Below, in pieces: positions 45,606-56,761 of a stretch of DNA of 64,000 nt. The position numbers and the translations under genes are program-made. The stretch's first letter is position 1; the number at the start of each line of letters is the position of its first letter. The stretch is from Corynespora cassiicola. Taxonomy: Eukaryota; Ascomycota; Dothideomycetes; Pleosporales; Corynesporascaceae. The stretch lies in the NCBI GenBank assembly GCA_022059125.1, contig JAEUWY010000005.1, forward strand, positions 1,736,001 to 1,800,000, written 5' to 3'. Below the pieces are notes generated by a model. That model ran no database searches, had not been told where the DNA came from, and saw only the letters and a program-made list of their open reading frames with translations.

Positions 45606-48483
45606 ATGGCTCCGAGAAAGCGAGCCAGGGACGAGATGGAGGCCGACGCGCCGCCCGTCGAGGAGCCCAGCACGCTGCACAAGCTGCGCAACATGTGGCA
45701 GTTTGCGAACCTGGCCCAGTACATACACATCTTCGGCGACGTAGTCAAAATCGACAAGGATATTGACATCGAGGTACGTCTCCTTCGCTGGGCGCTGCTC
45801 AGAATGCGCCGGGCCGGATCGTCCTCTCCAGCTCCGATGGGACATTGCACTTTGGTGATGGCCAGTGGCAGTTTTGGGCTGCGCGGGAGCTCCAGGCACC
45901 CGCCGCGAAACCCCCTTCATCACCACCATTTTGTCCCGTCGGAGCTCAGAGAGTCTTGTGCAACCAGAGCAATGGCTAACGCGTATGCAGGAGCTCGAGA
46001 CGGAATGCCTCAAGCCCCACCCTTCAGAGGTTCTGCCGCAGATTGGCCTGGCCCTGCTCAAGCATGTGTCATCACACAAGGGCTTGACGTGAGCCTCCGA
46101 CCCCAGCCATGACCCCCCATATTGCTTACACACTTCAGCCTGGAGATTTTTGACGAGTACGCCCGCCGCCAGTATGTCGCAAAAGCTCCCGCGCGCAACC
46201 CCTTCGGCGTCGAGGAAGCCCCGAACAGATTCAATGATTTCGACGTTTTCACCAAGATTCGCGTGCTTCAGCAGCTTTCGACGTGGACACTGAACAACCC
46301 AAATACAATTCGGGAGAGGATGAATGAAACAGAACGCGAGCAGACGAGCTGGGTATGTTATCACACACATGTTGGTTCTGCACTTGGCTAACATGCCTGA
46401 AGCGGGTGGAGCCAGACGGCTGGGACTCTCAGGATCGCACCTATTTTATTCTGGATGACAACCGCCTATATCGTCGCACAGATCCTCCGCCCCCTCCTCC
46501 CCCGCAAAAATTGAAGTCGAAGTCGAAGCCGAAGCCAAAAGCTCGCAAGACTAGAGCTACTCGGAGCAGCAAGCGGAGAAGGCAGTCCACGTCAGAGCCC
46601 GATGATCCTGTCGAGGAGGAAGAGGAAGTGCAAGCCCAGGAACAGAAGGGAGAAGAAGAGGATGACGGTATGGGTGGAATGAAATGGGAGTGTCTATGCA
46701 TCACGTATGAAGACTACCAGGAATTTCTGGGTAGCATGCGTAAGAGCAGGGATGCCAATGAGAAGGCTCTTTGTAAGCGCATTGAGGAGAATATTATGCC
46801 ACAGCTGCAAAGGGCGGCTGAAGAGCAGGCTCGGAAACAAGCTAGAAAGATGAAGGAATTAGAGACGATGCAAAAGCTTGCAATGGCCAAGCGCTCAAGC
46901 AGGATCTCTGCTAGGCTAGAGAAGCAAAAGGAAGTCGAGGAGGCAGAGGAGGTCGAGCGCAAGAGGAAAGCCGAGCTGGCCATGGCCAAAGCTGAGCAAG
47001 AGAAGCAGGCCAAGATGGAAGAGGTTAGTCATTGCTTGAACATACGATCATTCCCAGTGCTAATGCGGGACAGGACCGTGAATCGCGCATGATCACCCGA
47101 GAGCAGCGTATGCGCGAGCGGGAGTCGAAACGCATCCTTGCCGAAGAAGAGGTCCGCCAGCTCAAAGAGACTAGCCAGAATCCAGACAGCGTGGATGCCC
47201 GGGTCTCGGAGCGATACCTCAAGGCGGAGATGAAGAGGCGAGAGGAGGAGCTCAAGAAACTCAGCGAAGAAGAGGAAACTTGGGTCTTTGATTGCGAAAA
47301 GTGCGGGCTCTTTGGCGACAACCTTGTATGTCCAATGATTCACCCTTACCCTCACCAGACTAATCTTCGTCAGGATGATGGCTCGCATAGTATCGCATGC
47401 GAAAAATGCAATGTCTGGCAACACAGCAAATGCAATAAAATCACTGCTGCCCAGGCCGAGCGAGATGATTTTCATTTCATCTGCGGCCGGTGCAAACGCA
47501 AGAATGAAGAAGCAAAGCAGCCCAAGTTGAAGATCAAACTGAATGCAGCTTCTCCAAATGCTCGCCCTGGACAGACGAACGGCGCCGATCAGCCTACACC
47601 ATTCCAGTCCTTTGGATCTTCTACTGCTCCTACGCAACAATCCTCGCCTGGGCATTCTCTCTCCCAGCCACCCGTTCCGCAGCCTCAGCCCCTGGCTGAT
47701 GGTCCGAGCCTTTCGCCCCGTGGCCAAGCTCTTGGACCGCCAGGCATTCAAAGGTCAGAGGCTGCTTTCGGATCACCTACAAAGCGCGTCAATGGCAATT
47801 CGTCGCCAGGCCATTCTCGCCCGTTCTCCTCGGGACAACATGGCAGTCTTATGAACAATGGCTTTCCGACCTCGTCTCCACCACCATATCGAGCTCCCGC
47901 CAGCCCGTTCAATAATCGTCAAGCGCAATATCAGCAACCAAATGGTAGTCCTTTCAATGCCCCACTTCCATTCAATCTAGGCAGCAGCTTCAGTCGGCCT
48001 GCTTCCTCTGCAGGCCCCGGCGGCCCTTACCATTCTCCCGTCAAACATTCCCCTGCACCATCACCGCGGCCTTCCAATGGCGTACCTAATGCCTACAACT
48101 TCACCAACAGCCCGCATTCATCCTTTCCTCCCAGCTCGAACCAGCTTCCCTCCTTCTCTCCAGTCAAGCAGCCTAGCTCACCGCCGCCACCACTACACAT
48201 GTCGTCTCCGGCTCCGGCACCTATCCAGATTGGACCGTCACCCAGGCAAATGCCAGCCCATGTTCTGCCGGATCCTATTCCAGCACCTTCAAAGCATGAT
48301 GGTGCACGTCCAATTTCTAGCCACAGCATGTCTGAGACACCCATTTTCCCCCCAATCAAAGCGCTTTCGCCCACAGCAAACCCACAGATTCTCAGTCCAC
48401 CGACAAAGAATCCGTCCCCCACCCCAGAGCGCCCACAATTCGCGGCAGTAACCCACACCTTCGAGGGAAATATGCAGAAGTAG
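45606..48483 (+). CDS. DDT/WHIM and PHD-finger chromatin protein (RSF1-like)
   Basis: Six exons (45606-45773, 45991-46088, 46139-46352, 46403-47023, 47074-47325, 47374-48483) give 820 residues. The N-terminal 150 residues look like a DDT domain (LRNMWQFANLAQYIHIF, VLPQIGLALLKHV), followed by WHIM-type text: FDVFTKIRVLQQLSTWTL, then WRVEPDGWDSQDRTYFILDD and NRLYRR, as in RSF1-type remodeling subunits. A Lys-rich and Glu-rich linker with a long coiled coil follows (about residues 280-430). The PHD finger sits near 460-510 (CEKCGLFG, IACEKCNVWQHSKCN, FHFICGRC) in Cys4-His-Cys3 order. The last 300 residues are Pro/Ser-rich and disordered. Probably reads histone marks for an ISWI-class complex; the partner is inferred. 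Confidence 0.85.
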
Positions 48484-49367
48484 CGCTCTTCGATTCAGGT
48501 GTCCTCGCATGGAGTTTAGTCATAAGCGAAACATATTACACACTTTTCAGAAGGCCGGAGCCTCGAAAGAAGATTTGCAGCCGGGAGCTGACATGAATGC
48601 CCTTGCGTCTTGGATGGCACCTTTGGGTAAAGGTGGTTTCAATTTACTTCAGTTCACACGTTCTAGGGCCGATAGGAGGAGTTGATGAGGCATGGTTTAG
48701 TTTTGCATCGTGAGGAGGCGATTGAAGATTTGGGTACTGGACTGCATCATGATGGCGCTTGGGAGCATGAGGGCAAGCATCTGGCTTGCTATACTCTTAT
48801 GGGTGTATACTAGACATTACTTTGGCTCTGTGCGGCTCTGTGCGGCTCTGATTCTTTTGTGCATCTGAGCAGCTTGAGCATGAATCGCAAGGTTCCTTAA
48901 ATCCATGTGATTTCCTTGATTGCTAGGTATCATGCATGAAAACACGACATCACCTAGGCATCCGAACGACATGTTGTCTGTTGTCGCCAACTGACTTTCC
49001 TCTCCTGCCGAGGTTGTAGACGACAATTGCGATTCAGCATTCACTCTATCAGCTTGCAAGCCTATGACTCACCGCCAGGTATGTTCCGTCTTACATCCAT
49101 TGTGCATATGCAGAATTGGAACAGTAAGCTGAACGGTATAGGTATGGTGATGAGCGCGTGCGCATCAATGAGGTCATCGCGTCGAACACGAAGGGCGCAT
49201 TGAGGGGTTCCGACTTGGATTAGTAAAGAAGCTTCAGCATAGACAACAGAGAAGAAAGCCATCTGCAGCTTCTTATATCAAGATCCTTCTCTTCACATTT
49301 TTCGACCAATCTAATACCCTACTCCGTATCCAACACGAATTGGCTTGACCTTTTTTTTTGGCCGAAA
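48484..49367. other. intergenic, no gene seen
   Basis: About 880 bases. A short direct repeat (GCGGCTCTGT, about three copies) lies near 48824-48850. Otherwise nothing is recognisable. Confidence 0.5.
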
Positions 49368-50780
49368 ATGCCCAACCATCCGGAACCGTACACCATTTCC
49401 GTTCCTAACTCTGCACTCGACAAACTGCACGCGAAACTGGCGGCGGCTGATTTTCCAGATGAACTAGATGCCGAGTATCAGTGGACGTATGGTGCACCCC
49501 TATCTGATGTAAAGAGATTGGCGCAGCATTGGCATTCAGACTTCGACTGGCGAGCGCAAGAAGCAAAATTGAACGCGCTCCCGAACTTCAAGACGAAAGT
49601 GGAAGTCGAAGGATTTGGCGGTATTGACTTGCATTTTGTGCACCAGAAGAGCGAGGTCAAAGGGGCGGTGCCATTGCTGTTTGTCCATGGATGTGCGTGC
49701 ATTTCCACGATCCAAGTCCTCTCTTGCAGGCAACGTGTCTGCGAAAGAACGAAATTCTAGAAACTCTCGAAGCACTACCACTGACTATCCACCAGGGCCA
49801 GGTTCTTTCATCGAGGTCACCAAGCTCCTCCCCCTCCTCACCAACTCCACCCCCGCCTTCCACATCATCGCCCCTTCCCTCCCCAACTTCGGCTTCTCCC
49901 AGCGCATCTCCAAGCCCGGCTTCGCCCTCTCCCAGTACGCCGAGACATGCCACAAGCTAATGCTCTCCCTCGGCTACGGCGAGTACGTGACGCAGGGCGG
50001 GGACTGGGGCTTCTACATCACGCGCGTGCTGGGCATCCTCTACCCGTCGCACGTCCGCGCCTCGCACATCAACATGATCCGCGCCAACCCGCCCTCCTGG
50101 TCCAGCAACCCCCTCCTCGCCCTCCAGCACAGCCTGACGCCCTACACCGAGGACGAGGAGCGCGGCCTCGCGCGCAGCTCCTGGTTCCTGAACGAGGGCC
50201 AGGCGTATCGGCAGCTGCAGGCCACCAAGCCGCAGACGCTGGGGTTTGCCTTTGCGGATTCGCCGGTTGCGCTGCTGGCGTGGATCTATGAGAAGCTGGT
50301 GGATTGGACAGATGGGTATGCGTGGACGGACGATGAGGTGCTGACTTGGGTGAGCATCTATTGGTTTAGCACCGCAGGGCGGAATGCCCATGTCAGGATC
50401 TATTATGAGGCTTCGCATAATGCGACGGAGAAGATTCCGGGTAGAGAGCGGGCCATGGAATGGGTGGGGGACGTGAAGTTGGGGGTTGCAAGGTTTCCAA
50501 AGGAGTTGAGCGTGCTGCCCAAGGTTTGGAATGGGACATTGGGTGAGTCTCCTTCTTTTCCTTTTGGTAGACTTTTGAGATATCTGGCGATCTTCATGGG
50601 ATGAGATACGGCTCGCAGTTGCTAATTATCATAGGGCCACTCGTGTATGAAAGCGACAATGACAAGGGAGGCCATTTCGCGGCATGGGAACGCCCAGATG
50701 TCATCTCTGGAGATCTCAAAAAGATGTTTGGGAAAGGCGGGCCATGCTTTGGGATTGTGGAGGGGAAGGATGGATATTGA
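49368..50780 (+). CDS. epoxide hydrolase, alpha/beta-hydrolase fold with EHN domain
   Basis: Adds water to epoxides to give diols, in detoxification or secondary metabolism. Exons 49368-49692, 49796-50542 and 50635-50780 give 405 residues. The N-terminal EHN region ([45 protein letters not shown]) is typical of microsomal-type enzymes. HGWPGSFIE carries the oxyanion hole and is made only by splicing across intron 1. TQGGDWG holds the nucleophile Asp, and [10 protein letters not shown] the catalytic His. No N-terminal membrane anchor is obvious, so it may be soluble. The catalytic Glu/Asp of the charge relay is not assigned with certainty. Confidence 0.92.
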
Positions 50781-51479
50781 TGTAGGTGTAGATTGGCTTG
50801 CCAAAACCATGTGTGGAAAGTTTATGGAGTAGCCACTGTGATAAATACTGGACCATATGGATTATGAATCACGAGGTGCATCTGCCCTTCAGTAGTGCAC
50901 GATTTTAAAGAGCGAGTATGGCACCATAAGTTGGAACGATAACAAAGTTTCCAATGTTATCACATTTGAGTCCACTGGCCTGAAGAATTTTACAGAGACT
51001 GTTCTCTAGTCCCGTGTATTTATCAGAACGTTGATGGTACCGTAAATCGCGAAATACTTTCGATGAACATTTGTCCGAATCATTGTTTTGGAGGAGTATT
51101 CGTCCGAATCCAAGCGAACTAGGATGAGGATTCTATTCTTAGTAGCCCGAAGGAAGGATCCACACGTGATATCAACGATCTACTAAACTGAACTAAGCGA
51201 TTAGCTTGTTATCGTATGGCCTTGAGCGATTTTGTTCTGTACCTACCTGATAGAAAAAACATCACGCCCTTCCGATCAAGAAGCACAACTACACACGCCC
51301 TGTGGCATCCAATTGAGGCAGGTGATAAGTTTCTGGGTTGCGTCTATATATTCCTATATAAAAGGCCTAAATAGCTTGCTGCCTTGCTCAATCAGCTTCG
51401 CCATCACATCTTGAGACAAGTTGTGTCCCTTTACCTTTTTGCCAAGCATCTACATATACGCAACATATCAAACAAAGCC
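50781..51479. other. intergenic, GNAT promoter side
   Basis: About 700 bases, AT-rich, with no gene recognised apart from a TATA element at 51355. Confidence 0.5.
51355..51364 (+). promoter_or_regulatory. TATA box of the GNAT gene
   Basis: TATATAAAAG, a strong TATA match, about 116 bases before the start codon at 51480. Position and sequence suit a regulated promoter. Confidence 0.55.
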
Positions 51480-52298
51480 ATGGAAACCGCCATCAAAACG
51501 CACCGTCTCGAGTTGACTCTTCTCACGAGTGCACCTCAGGGGAGCCCTGAGTTTGCCTGGCTTCACTCACTTCGCAGCGATGCAAAAGCCTCATTCTGGA
51601 CGTATGTGCTCCATTTTCAACTCTCTATCTAGACCTCAGCCAGGTGAGAGTCATTTCATAATGTGAACTCGCTACTAAGGCATCTTCCACTTTGCAATAG
51701 GATCGGTGGACCCTCCAAAACCCTGGCCGAAACCGAGAAAAGCGTGCGCGGAGTCCTCCCCCAGCAGCCCAGCAACGCCAACGAGGGTGCCAAAGCGAAC
51801 GAACAGGACTACAGAATCGTATATGCCGTACACCAAGTACCTATCAAGACGGACTCCAACCAAACCGATGGGACGAAAACAGAAGAGTTGGAAAGGACTT
51901 TCATCGGCCTCGTAAACCTTAAGCCGGCCAATTTTCCACTCCCATCCCACCTGGACGCTCCAACCTCTCCTTCCAACACCCTATCCCTCGAACTAGCATA
52001 CTGCTTCCTCCCCGCCTTTTGGGGCAAGGGGTACGCGACTGAAACACTCACCGCGGTATTCGATGCCCTGCAGACTGCTCCGAAAGTGTTCTGGGGCAAG
52101 TATGAAAGAGTATGGGTGCGGGCCCTGGTCAATCAGCTCAACGGGGCGAGTCAAAAAGTCATGCAAAAGGTGGGAAAGCTGATGGAAATGGGGGTTTGGG
52201 TCTGGGAGGGCGAGGAGGCCGTGTGGGTTGCAGGGGAATGGAGGGTGAGGGATGAAGTTTTGATCTATGGGGGGTGGATTGTCGGTGGAAAAGAATGA
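51480..52298 (+). CDS. GNAT-family N-acetyltransferase
   Basis: Exons 51480-51601 and 51701-52298 give 239 residues. The opening TAIKTHRLELTLLT is the usual first strand of RimJ/RimL-type GNAT proteins. LSLELAYCFLPAFWGKGYAT carries the acetyl-CoA-binding turn (WGKGYATE), and VRALVNQLNGASQKVMQKVG matches the motif that ends in the conserved Asn-x-x-Ser-x-x-x-x-x-K-x-G run. An insert of about 40 residues rich in Asn, Lys and Glu lies between strands. The acceptor substrate is unknown. It sits 0.7 kb after the epoxide hydrolase on the same strand. Confidence 0.85.
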
Positions 52299-53594
52299 GA
52301 AGAGAGAGATAGAGAGTGTGTGTGCAGTAGAGACCGAGGTCCGGGTATGGGAGGTTCACGAAACGAGTAGCGGACGAACGGACAGCAAGAAGAGGACCAT
52401 AGTTGTAGCACTCTACAATTTAGAGTCTCGGAGACAGATCTGACCCCGACCGTCATGGCTTGGGTCAGAGTAACCTCGTCAGACTAGAATCCATCACGCA
52501 TCGTTAGAAGCTCACTCACCATCCAACCATCCGACTACCCTTCCATGTACCTAAACCAAGCCCATGTACCGTTACCTCCTCCATGCACAAGTCCTGCTAC
52601 ACTCCCTTTGTTCCCCCTCTACCTCCCCTCGCTCCACCTACCCCTCAGCAGCGAACCAGAAAACAACGAACAGCAAAGAATAAAAAAAAACCCCGCTCCT
52701 GTCTTTCCCCGCAACTCGCAACCCGAGAGAGAAAAAAAAAGGGGGGCTACATTCCGCCCTCACCCTCCTCGGAGAATTTGTAAATGTAGCATCGCATATG
52801 TGCCCCCCTCCTTCTTCAGCCAGCCAAGCCATGCCACGCAAAGACAAGAGAAGGAAAGAAAAAACACTCTCCCGCGAACACAAGGCCAAAAAAAAAAACC
52901 TCACGCCCCCTCGTCTAAGGAAACCTGCTAAACTAGGTAGGTAAGTGGGTAGGTAGCCAAAACTAGAAAGCAATGGGAAAAAAAAAAAACCACGGCAACA
53001 GGAACCCGATCCAAAAAAAAAGGCGCGCATGCGCGCTTATGTCCGACATCGCCCAGTCCAGCCGCTTCATGGTTGGCACATGCGCGAGATTCAGACAGAC
53101 AGAGCCTCGAAATCCGTTTGAACTTGGAGAAAGAGGGGTTTCTTGCTCGCTTTTTCATATGGGAGCGCGAGTCATGCCATTACATAACCGTCCGCCCAAG
53201 GCCTCCCAAGGTGCATCTCGAGTAATGCGTAATGCAATGAGGCAATCCGCGGAGCTGAAGCCAAGGTGGACGACGGGAGGAAAAAAAAAACAAGGTAAGA
53301 AGCGAGGTACCAGACGGGCACATGAATCGTCCAAGTGGGGAGAGGAGGCAAAGCCAGCTGGGAGAGTAGCACGTTTGTATTCTCGTTATTTGGTATCGTG
53401 AGTCTATATTACTCGTGTAGGGCAAAAATCCAGCAGCTTAGGCCCCAAGAACCATCACCATGATAAAAAAAAAAATAGCGTACGGACCATGAACGAACGC
53501 CACAATTCGCCGTTTACCGATGCGAGGAGCCTAACGATGTAGGCATGACAACTTTTTTTCTCTATTCCTTTCTTCTCTTGCGCTTTCCTCGAGA
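52299..53594. other. intergenic, A-run-rich, no gene seen
   Basis: 1.3 kb with many A-runs of 8-10 bases set in CT-rich or GC-rich sequence, and a 14-bp perfect palindrome GCGCGCATGCGCGC at 53024-53037. No coding frame is convincing. Confidence 0.5.
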
Positions 53595-55305
53595 CTATGT
53601 CTCCATAGCGTCGCCGGCGTCGGTTGGTTCGTCGCCCCAGAGGCCGTCTAGTTTGAACTCGGCAGCCCATTCCTTGACGATTTCCTTCTGATCGCCGACG
53701 AGGCCTTGCTTGGTGGCCGGCGCAGTCTTCTTGCTCGACGAAGAAGCTGCAGGCTTGTACTTGGGGGGTTCGGTCCACCCCTGGATCCTGCCGTCGCGCC
53801 AGTCGGTGATGACGGTTTGCGCAGCGGCATGGAGGTTGGGCACACCGCCCCTGCCCAGGCGACCGCGTTTCCTAGCGACCTGGACCAAAAAGTCCGTAGT
53901 GGTGTCCCCATCGACAACGTGCAGCGGTGGGAGATCGTACATATTGATCAGGTTTTGGAAGAGCTCGGGGGATGACGACAGTCTCTTGATAAGCAGGCTT
54001 ACTGCAGGAACCGGGTCGTCTATCTCCTTTGGCGGGATGGCATTTAGCAGTATCAGTCGCGCCCGTTCCTCGATCTTGCTATTCTTAGAGCCCTCTGCGC
54101 TGTTAGGGAAGACGATTCCAGGCGAGTCGAGAAGTTTCAGCTTGTTATCTAGCTTGACCTCACGCAGGCTAGTGGTGACCCCAGCCTCGGCGCCTACTGG
54201 GCATGTTCCAGTCCTCCCACCCAACCTCGAGGTTAGAGCATTGATAACCGAAGACTTGCCAACGTTGGGGTAGCCGATGATTCCAACCTTGACCGATCGC
54301 TTGAGCTGTCTAGACTCGGCGAACGTCTTTAGGGCCTTGAAGAGCGTCTCAGAGGTGCCTTTAATAGAAAGATCCTTGTGATCGAACGTCTTCGCATTGG
54401 CAGCGGGTTTGCTGGCGCGGAGGGGCAAGGTGGGGAAGGAGCGACGCAGGTGGTTTAGCCAGGAACGCAGGGTTGGAGGCGGTATGAGATCAATCTTGTT
54501 CAGAATGAAAATCATGCGCTTGCTGCCGGCATCCGCCGCCATGACGGCCTGTTCCACCTCTTTGGATCTGGTTCCGTCCGGGTCCCTGGCGTCGAGGACG
54601 TAAAGCACAACATCTGCCGAGTCTACCACCTGCTTGTAGATCTTGTCGAATTGGCGCCTCGACGAATCTTTGCGAATGGCGGCGGCCGATGTGCCATCCT
54701 CTTCCTCGTCCAGATCGAATCCTTCAGAGTCGTCATCATCATCCATGACGTCCTCGTCGTTTGCGTTCTTCTGGTCGAACTTTGCAGCGCGAGCCTTTGC
54801 CGAGGCCAGTAGGGCGGCCATGGGGTTGGAGTCGTCCTGCGTCTATGTTTAGCATGGTGCAAAGTTCTAGGGTCTGGCCACACTAACCACCTGCATGGAG
54901 TCGTCGTTGTCAGAGTCGTCCAACTCGTCCAGATCGTCCTCGTCGAGGTCATCGTCAGCCTCCTCCATGGCATCTGCAGCGGCGCCTCCGAGCCTCTGCT
55001 GCTTGGCTAGCTCTCGCCGGCGCGCATTTTCCTCCTCCTTCAGCCTGCGCTTCTCCTCGATCTCAGCAAGGATCTTGTCCTTGTAGGGGAACAGATTTGG
55101 AATTCCGGGATCCTTCTTGATCTTGGAGCGCCATTCGGGGTTCTTTTTGGCAAGCTTCTTCGCTTTGCGCTGCTTCGCCGCGGAGGCCTTCTCGATCTTG
55201 TTTCGCAGGCGCACGGGCACGCGCTTGGATTTGGGCTCTAAAAAATGATGGTCAGCGATGGGAACATTGGCGCAGTTTCTGAGCGCCCTTACTTCCGACC
55301 TTCAT
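53595..55305 (-). CDS. NUG1: circularly permuted nucleolar GTPase, Nug1/GNL3 type
   Basis: A GTPase of pre-60S ribosome maturation. Three exons (55293-55305, 54888-55237, 53595-54836) give about 534 residues; the first coding exon is only 13 nt (MKVG plus one base). The basic N-terminal GNL3-type region (SKRVPVRLRNKIEK, KKDPGIPNLFPYKDKILAEI) is followed by acidic runs. The GTPase motifs come in permuted order: VLDARDPDGTRS, NKIDLIP (G4), then GYPNVGKSSVINAL (G1), then LLDSPGIVFP (G3). The acceptor of intron 2 is ambiguous by six nucleotides without changing the frame. The C-terminal extension includes GLWGDEPTDAGDAM. Divergent to the phosphatase gene. Confidence 0.93.
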
Positions 55306-55786
55306 GGCTGCGTCGTGGGTTTGGCGCGAGGTGTGTGTGTGTCGGGATGCCTCTCGCATCGAAAATTCAAAAAAATTACCCCAGCTGTGCCAAGATTTCG
55401 CCGGGCGGTCTGGATCGGCAGAATATCCACGCCCGCGCCAACATCTGGCGGGTGCGTTGAAAGCTTAACGGCACCGACATCGCCCGCCTATCGAGTTCAT
55501 GGCGACAGGCCATGCATCGGAGCAGCACTCTTCAACTCTGGTAAACCATTCCATCACGCGCCTGCACGCAAAGGGCTCTACTGGTAGAACCCGCGTTGAC
55601 ATTCTCGCGCCTCTTGGTTCTGATTGGCTGGAAGGGATACCGCATGCGGTAGGCCGGGGGCGATCTCGGGGCCTCTAGACTTTTCCACACTTTTGCTCAG
55701 CAGATCCGCCTCAAATACAAGCACTCTCTATATAAAATCTACACTTTGTTCAGTGCATCAAGCTTCCCCCCAGCGAACGTGCCAAC
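55306..55786. promoter_or_regulatory. divergent intergenic region NUG1 / HAD phosphatase
   Basis: 480 bases between the two start codons. A TATA element lies near the phosphatase side; nothing TATA-like is seen near NUG1. Confidence 0.5.
55729..55736 (+). promoter_or_regulatory. TATA box of the HAD phosphatase gene
   Basis: TATATAAA, 51 bases before the start codon at 55787. A consensus TATA suits an inducible gene, as glycerol phosphatases often are. Confidence 0.6.
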
Positions 55787-56761
55787 ATGACAGTCTCCGA
55801 GGGAACTTTCTCGGCTCCGGCCCAAACTGTAACCTGCCACGGCCTGGTGAGTGACGCTTCCATGATCCGAGTTACACGGCCACGCAAACCTCGGCGGTAC
55901 CTGACCATCTACAGCTATTTGACATGGAGTAAGTGCCCAGGTGCTGGCTGCTACCCTAGGACCAGCAAGCGGCCCGCTAACCATGGCCACCTCACAGTGG
56001 CACCATCATCGATTCTACCGAGGCTGTGATCAAGAACTGGCAAAAGTACGGCAGCATGGCAACCCGTCCACCCCGGCACCTTGTACTAAAGTTGATCAGG
56101 ATAGGGAGAGAGATTGGCGTGGACCCTGAGGTGATCCTTGCCACGTCGCATGGCCGCCGCTCCATCGACGTTCTCCAGATCTACGAGCCCAAGCTAGCAA
56201 ACTGGGAGTGTTGGTCTAGCCCCTCCTCACATGTGCCTCTGTTGCTGCCCTACTAATCGCCCAAGCGCAGACATCAGCCAGGTTGAAGGGTTGATCCCTC
56301 GGGAGTACGGACAAGACGCCGTCGAGATTCCAGGCTCCAGACGCATGCTCGACCAGCTGGACTCGCGCCGAGTGCCCTGGTGCATCGTGACGTCTGGAAC
56401 GCGACCGCTAGTGACGGGGTGGCTCGAGGTACTGAAGCTGGCGCACCCCAAGAACCTCGTCGTCGCCGAGGACGTCGAGAAGGGAAAGCCGGACCCCGCG
56501 TGCTATGCGCTTGGTAAGACCAAACTCAATCTCCAGCACAAGGAGCCGGCCATCATCGTCTTCGAGGACGCACCTGCAGGGGTTCGGGCGGGCAAGGCGG
56601 CGGGATTCAAGGTGGTCGCGCTGCACACGACTCACTCTCTGGAGCAGCTCAGGGAGGCCGGGGCCGACTGGATCGTACGTGATATGCGCAGCGTGAAGCT
56701 CAAGGCATGGGACGAGGCAACCGGAGAAGCACAGCTGGAGATAGTGGACGCTCTAGTGTAG
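55787..56761 (+). CDS. GPP1: HAD-family phosphatase, glycerol-3-phosphatase type
   Basis: Removes phosphate from glycerol-3-phosphate or a related sugar phosphate, making glycerol as an osmolyte in yeasts. Four exons (55787-55846, 55915-55928, 55998-56209, 56271-56761) give 258 residues, the usual length. Motif I, LFDMDGTIIDST, is formed by joining exon 1, a 14-nt microexon coding LFDMD and the start of exon 3. Motif II is VTSGT, motif III lies at KGKPDP, and motif IV is FEDAPAGVRAGKAAG. The cap helices lie between motifs I and II. The exon 3 donor (GTTGGT) is less common but gives the family sequence WEYISQVEGLIP. The preferred substrate is inferred from overall similarity to Gpp1/DOG-type enzymes. 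Confidence 0.88.
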
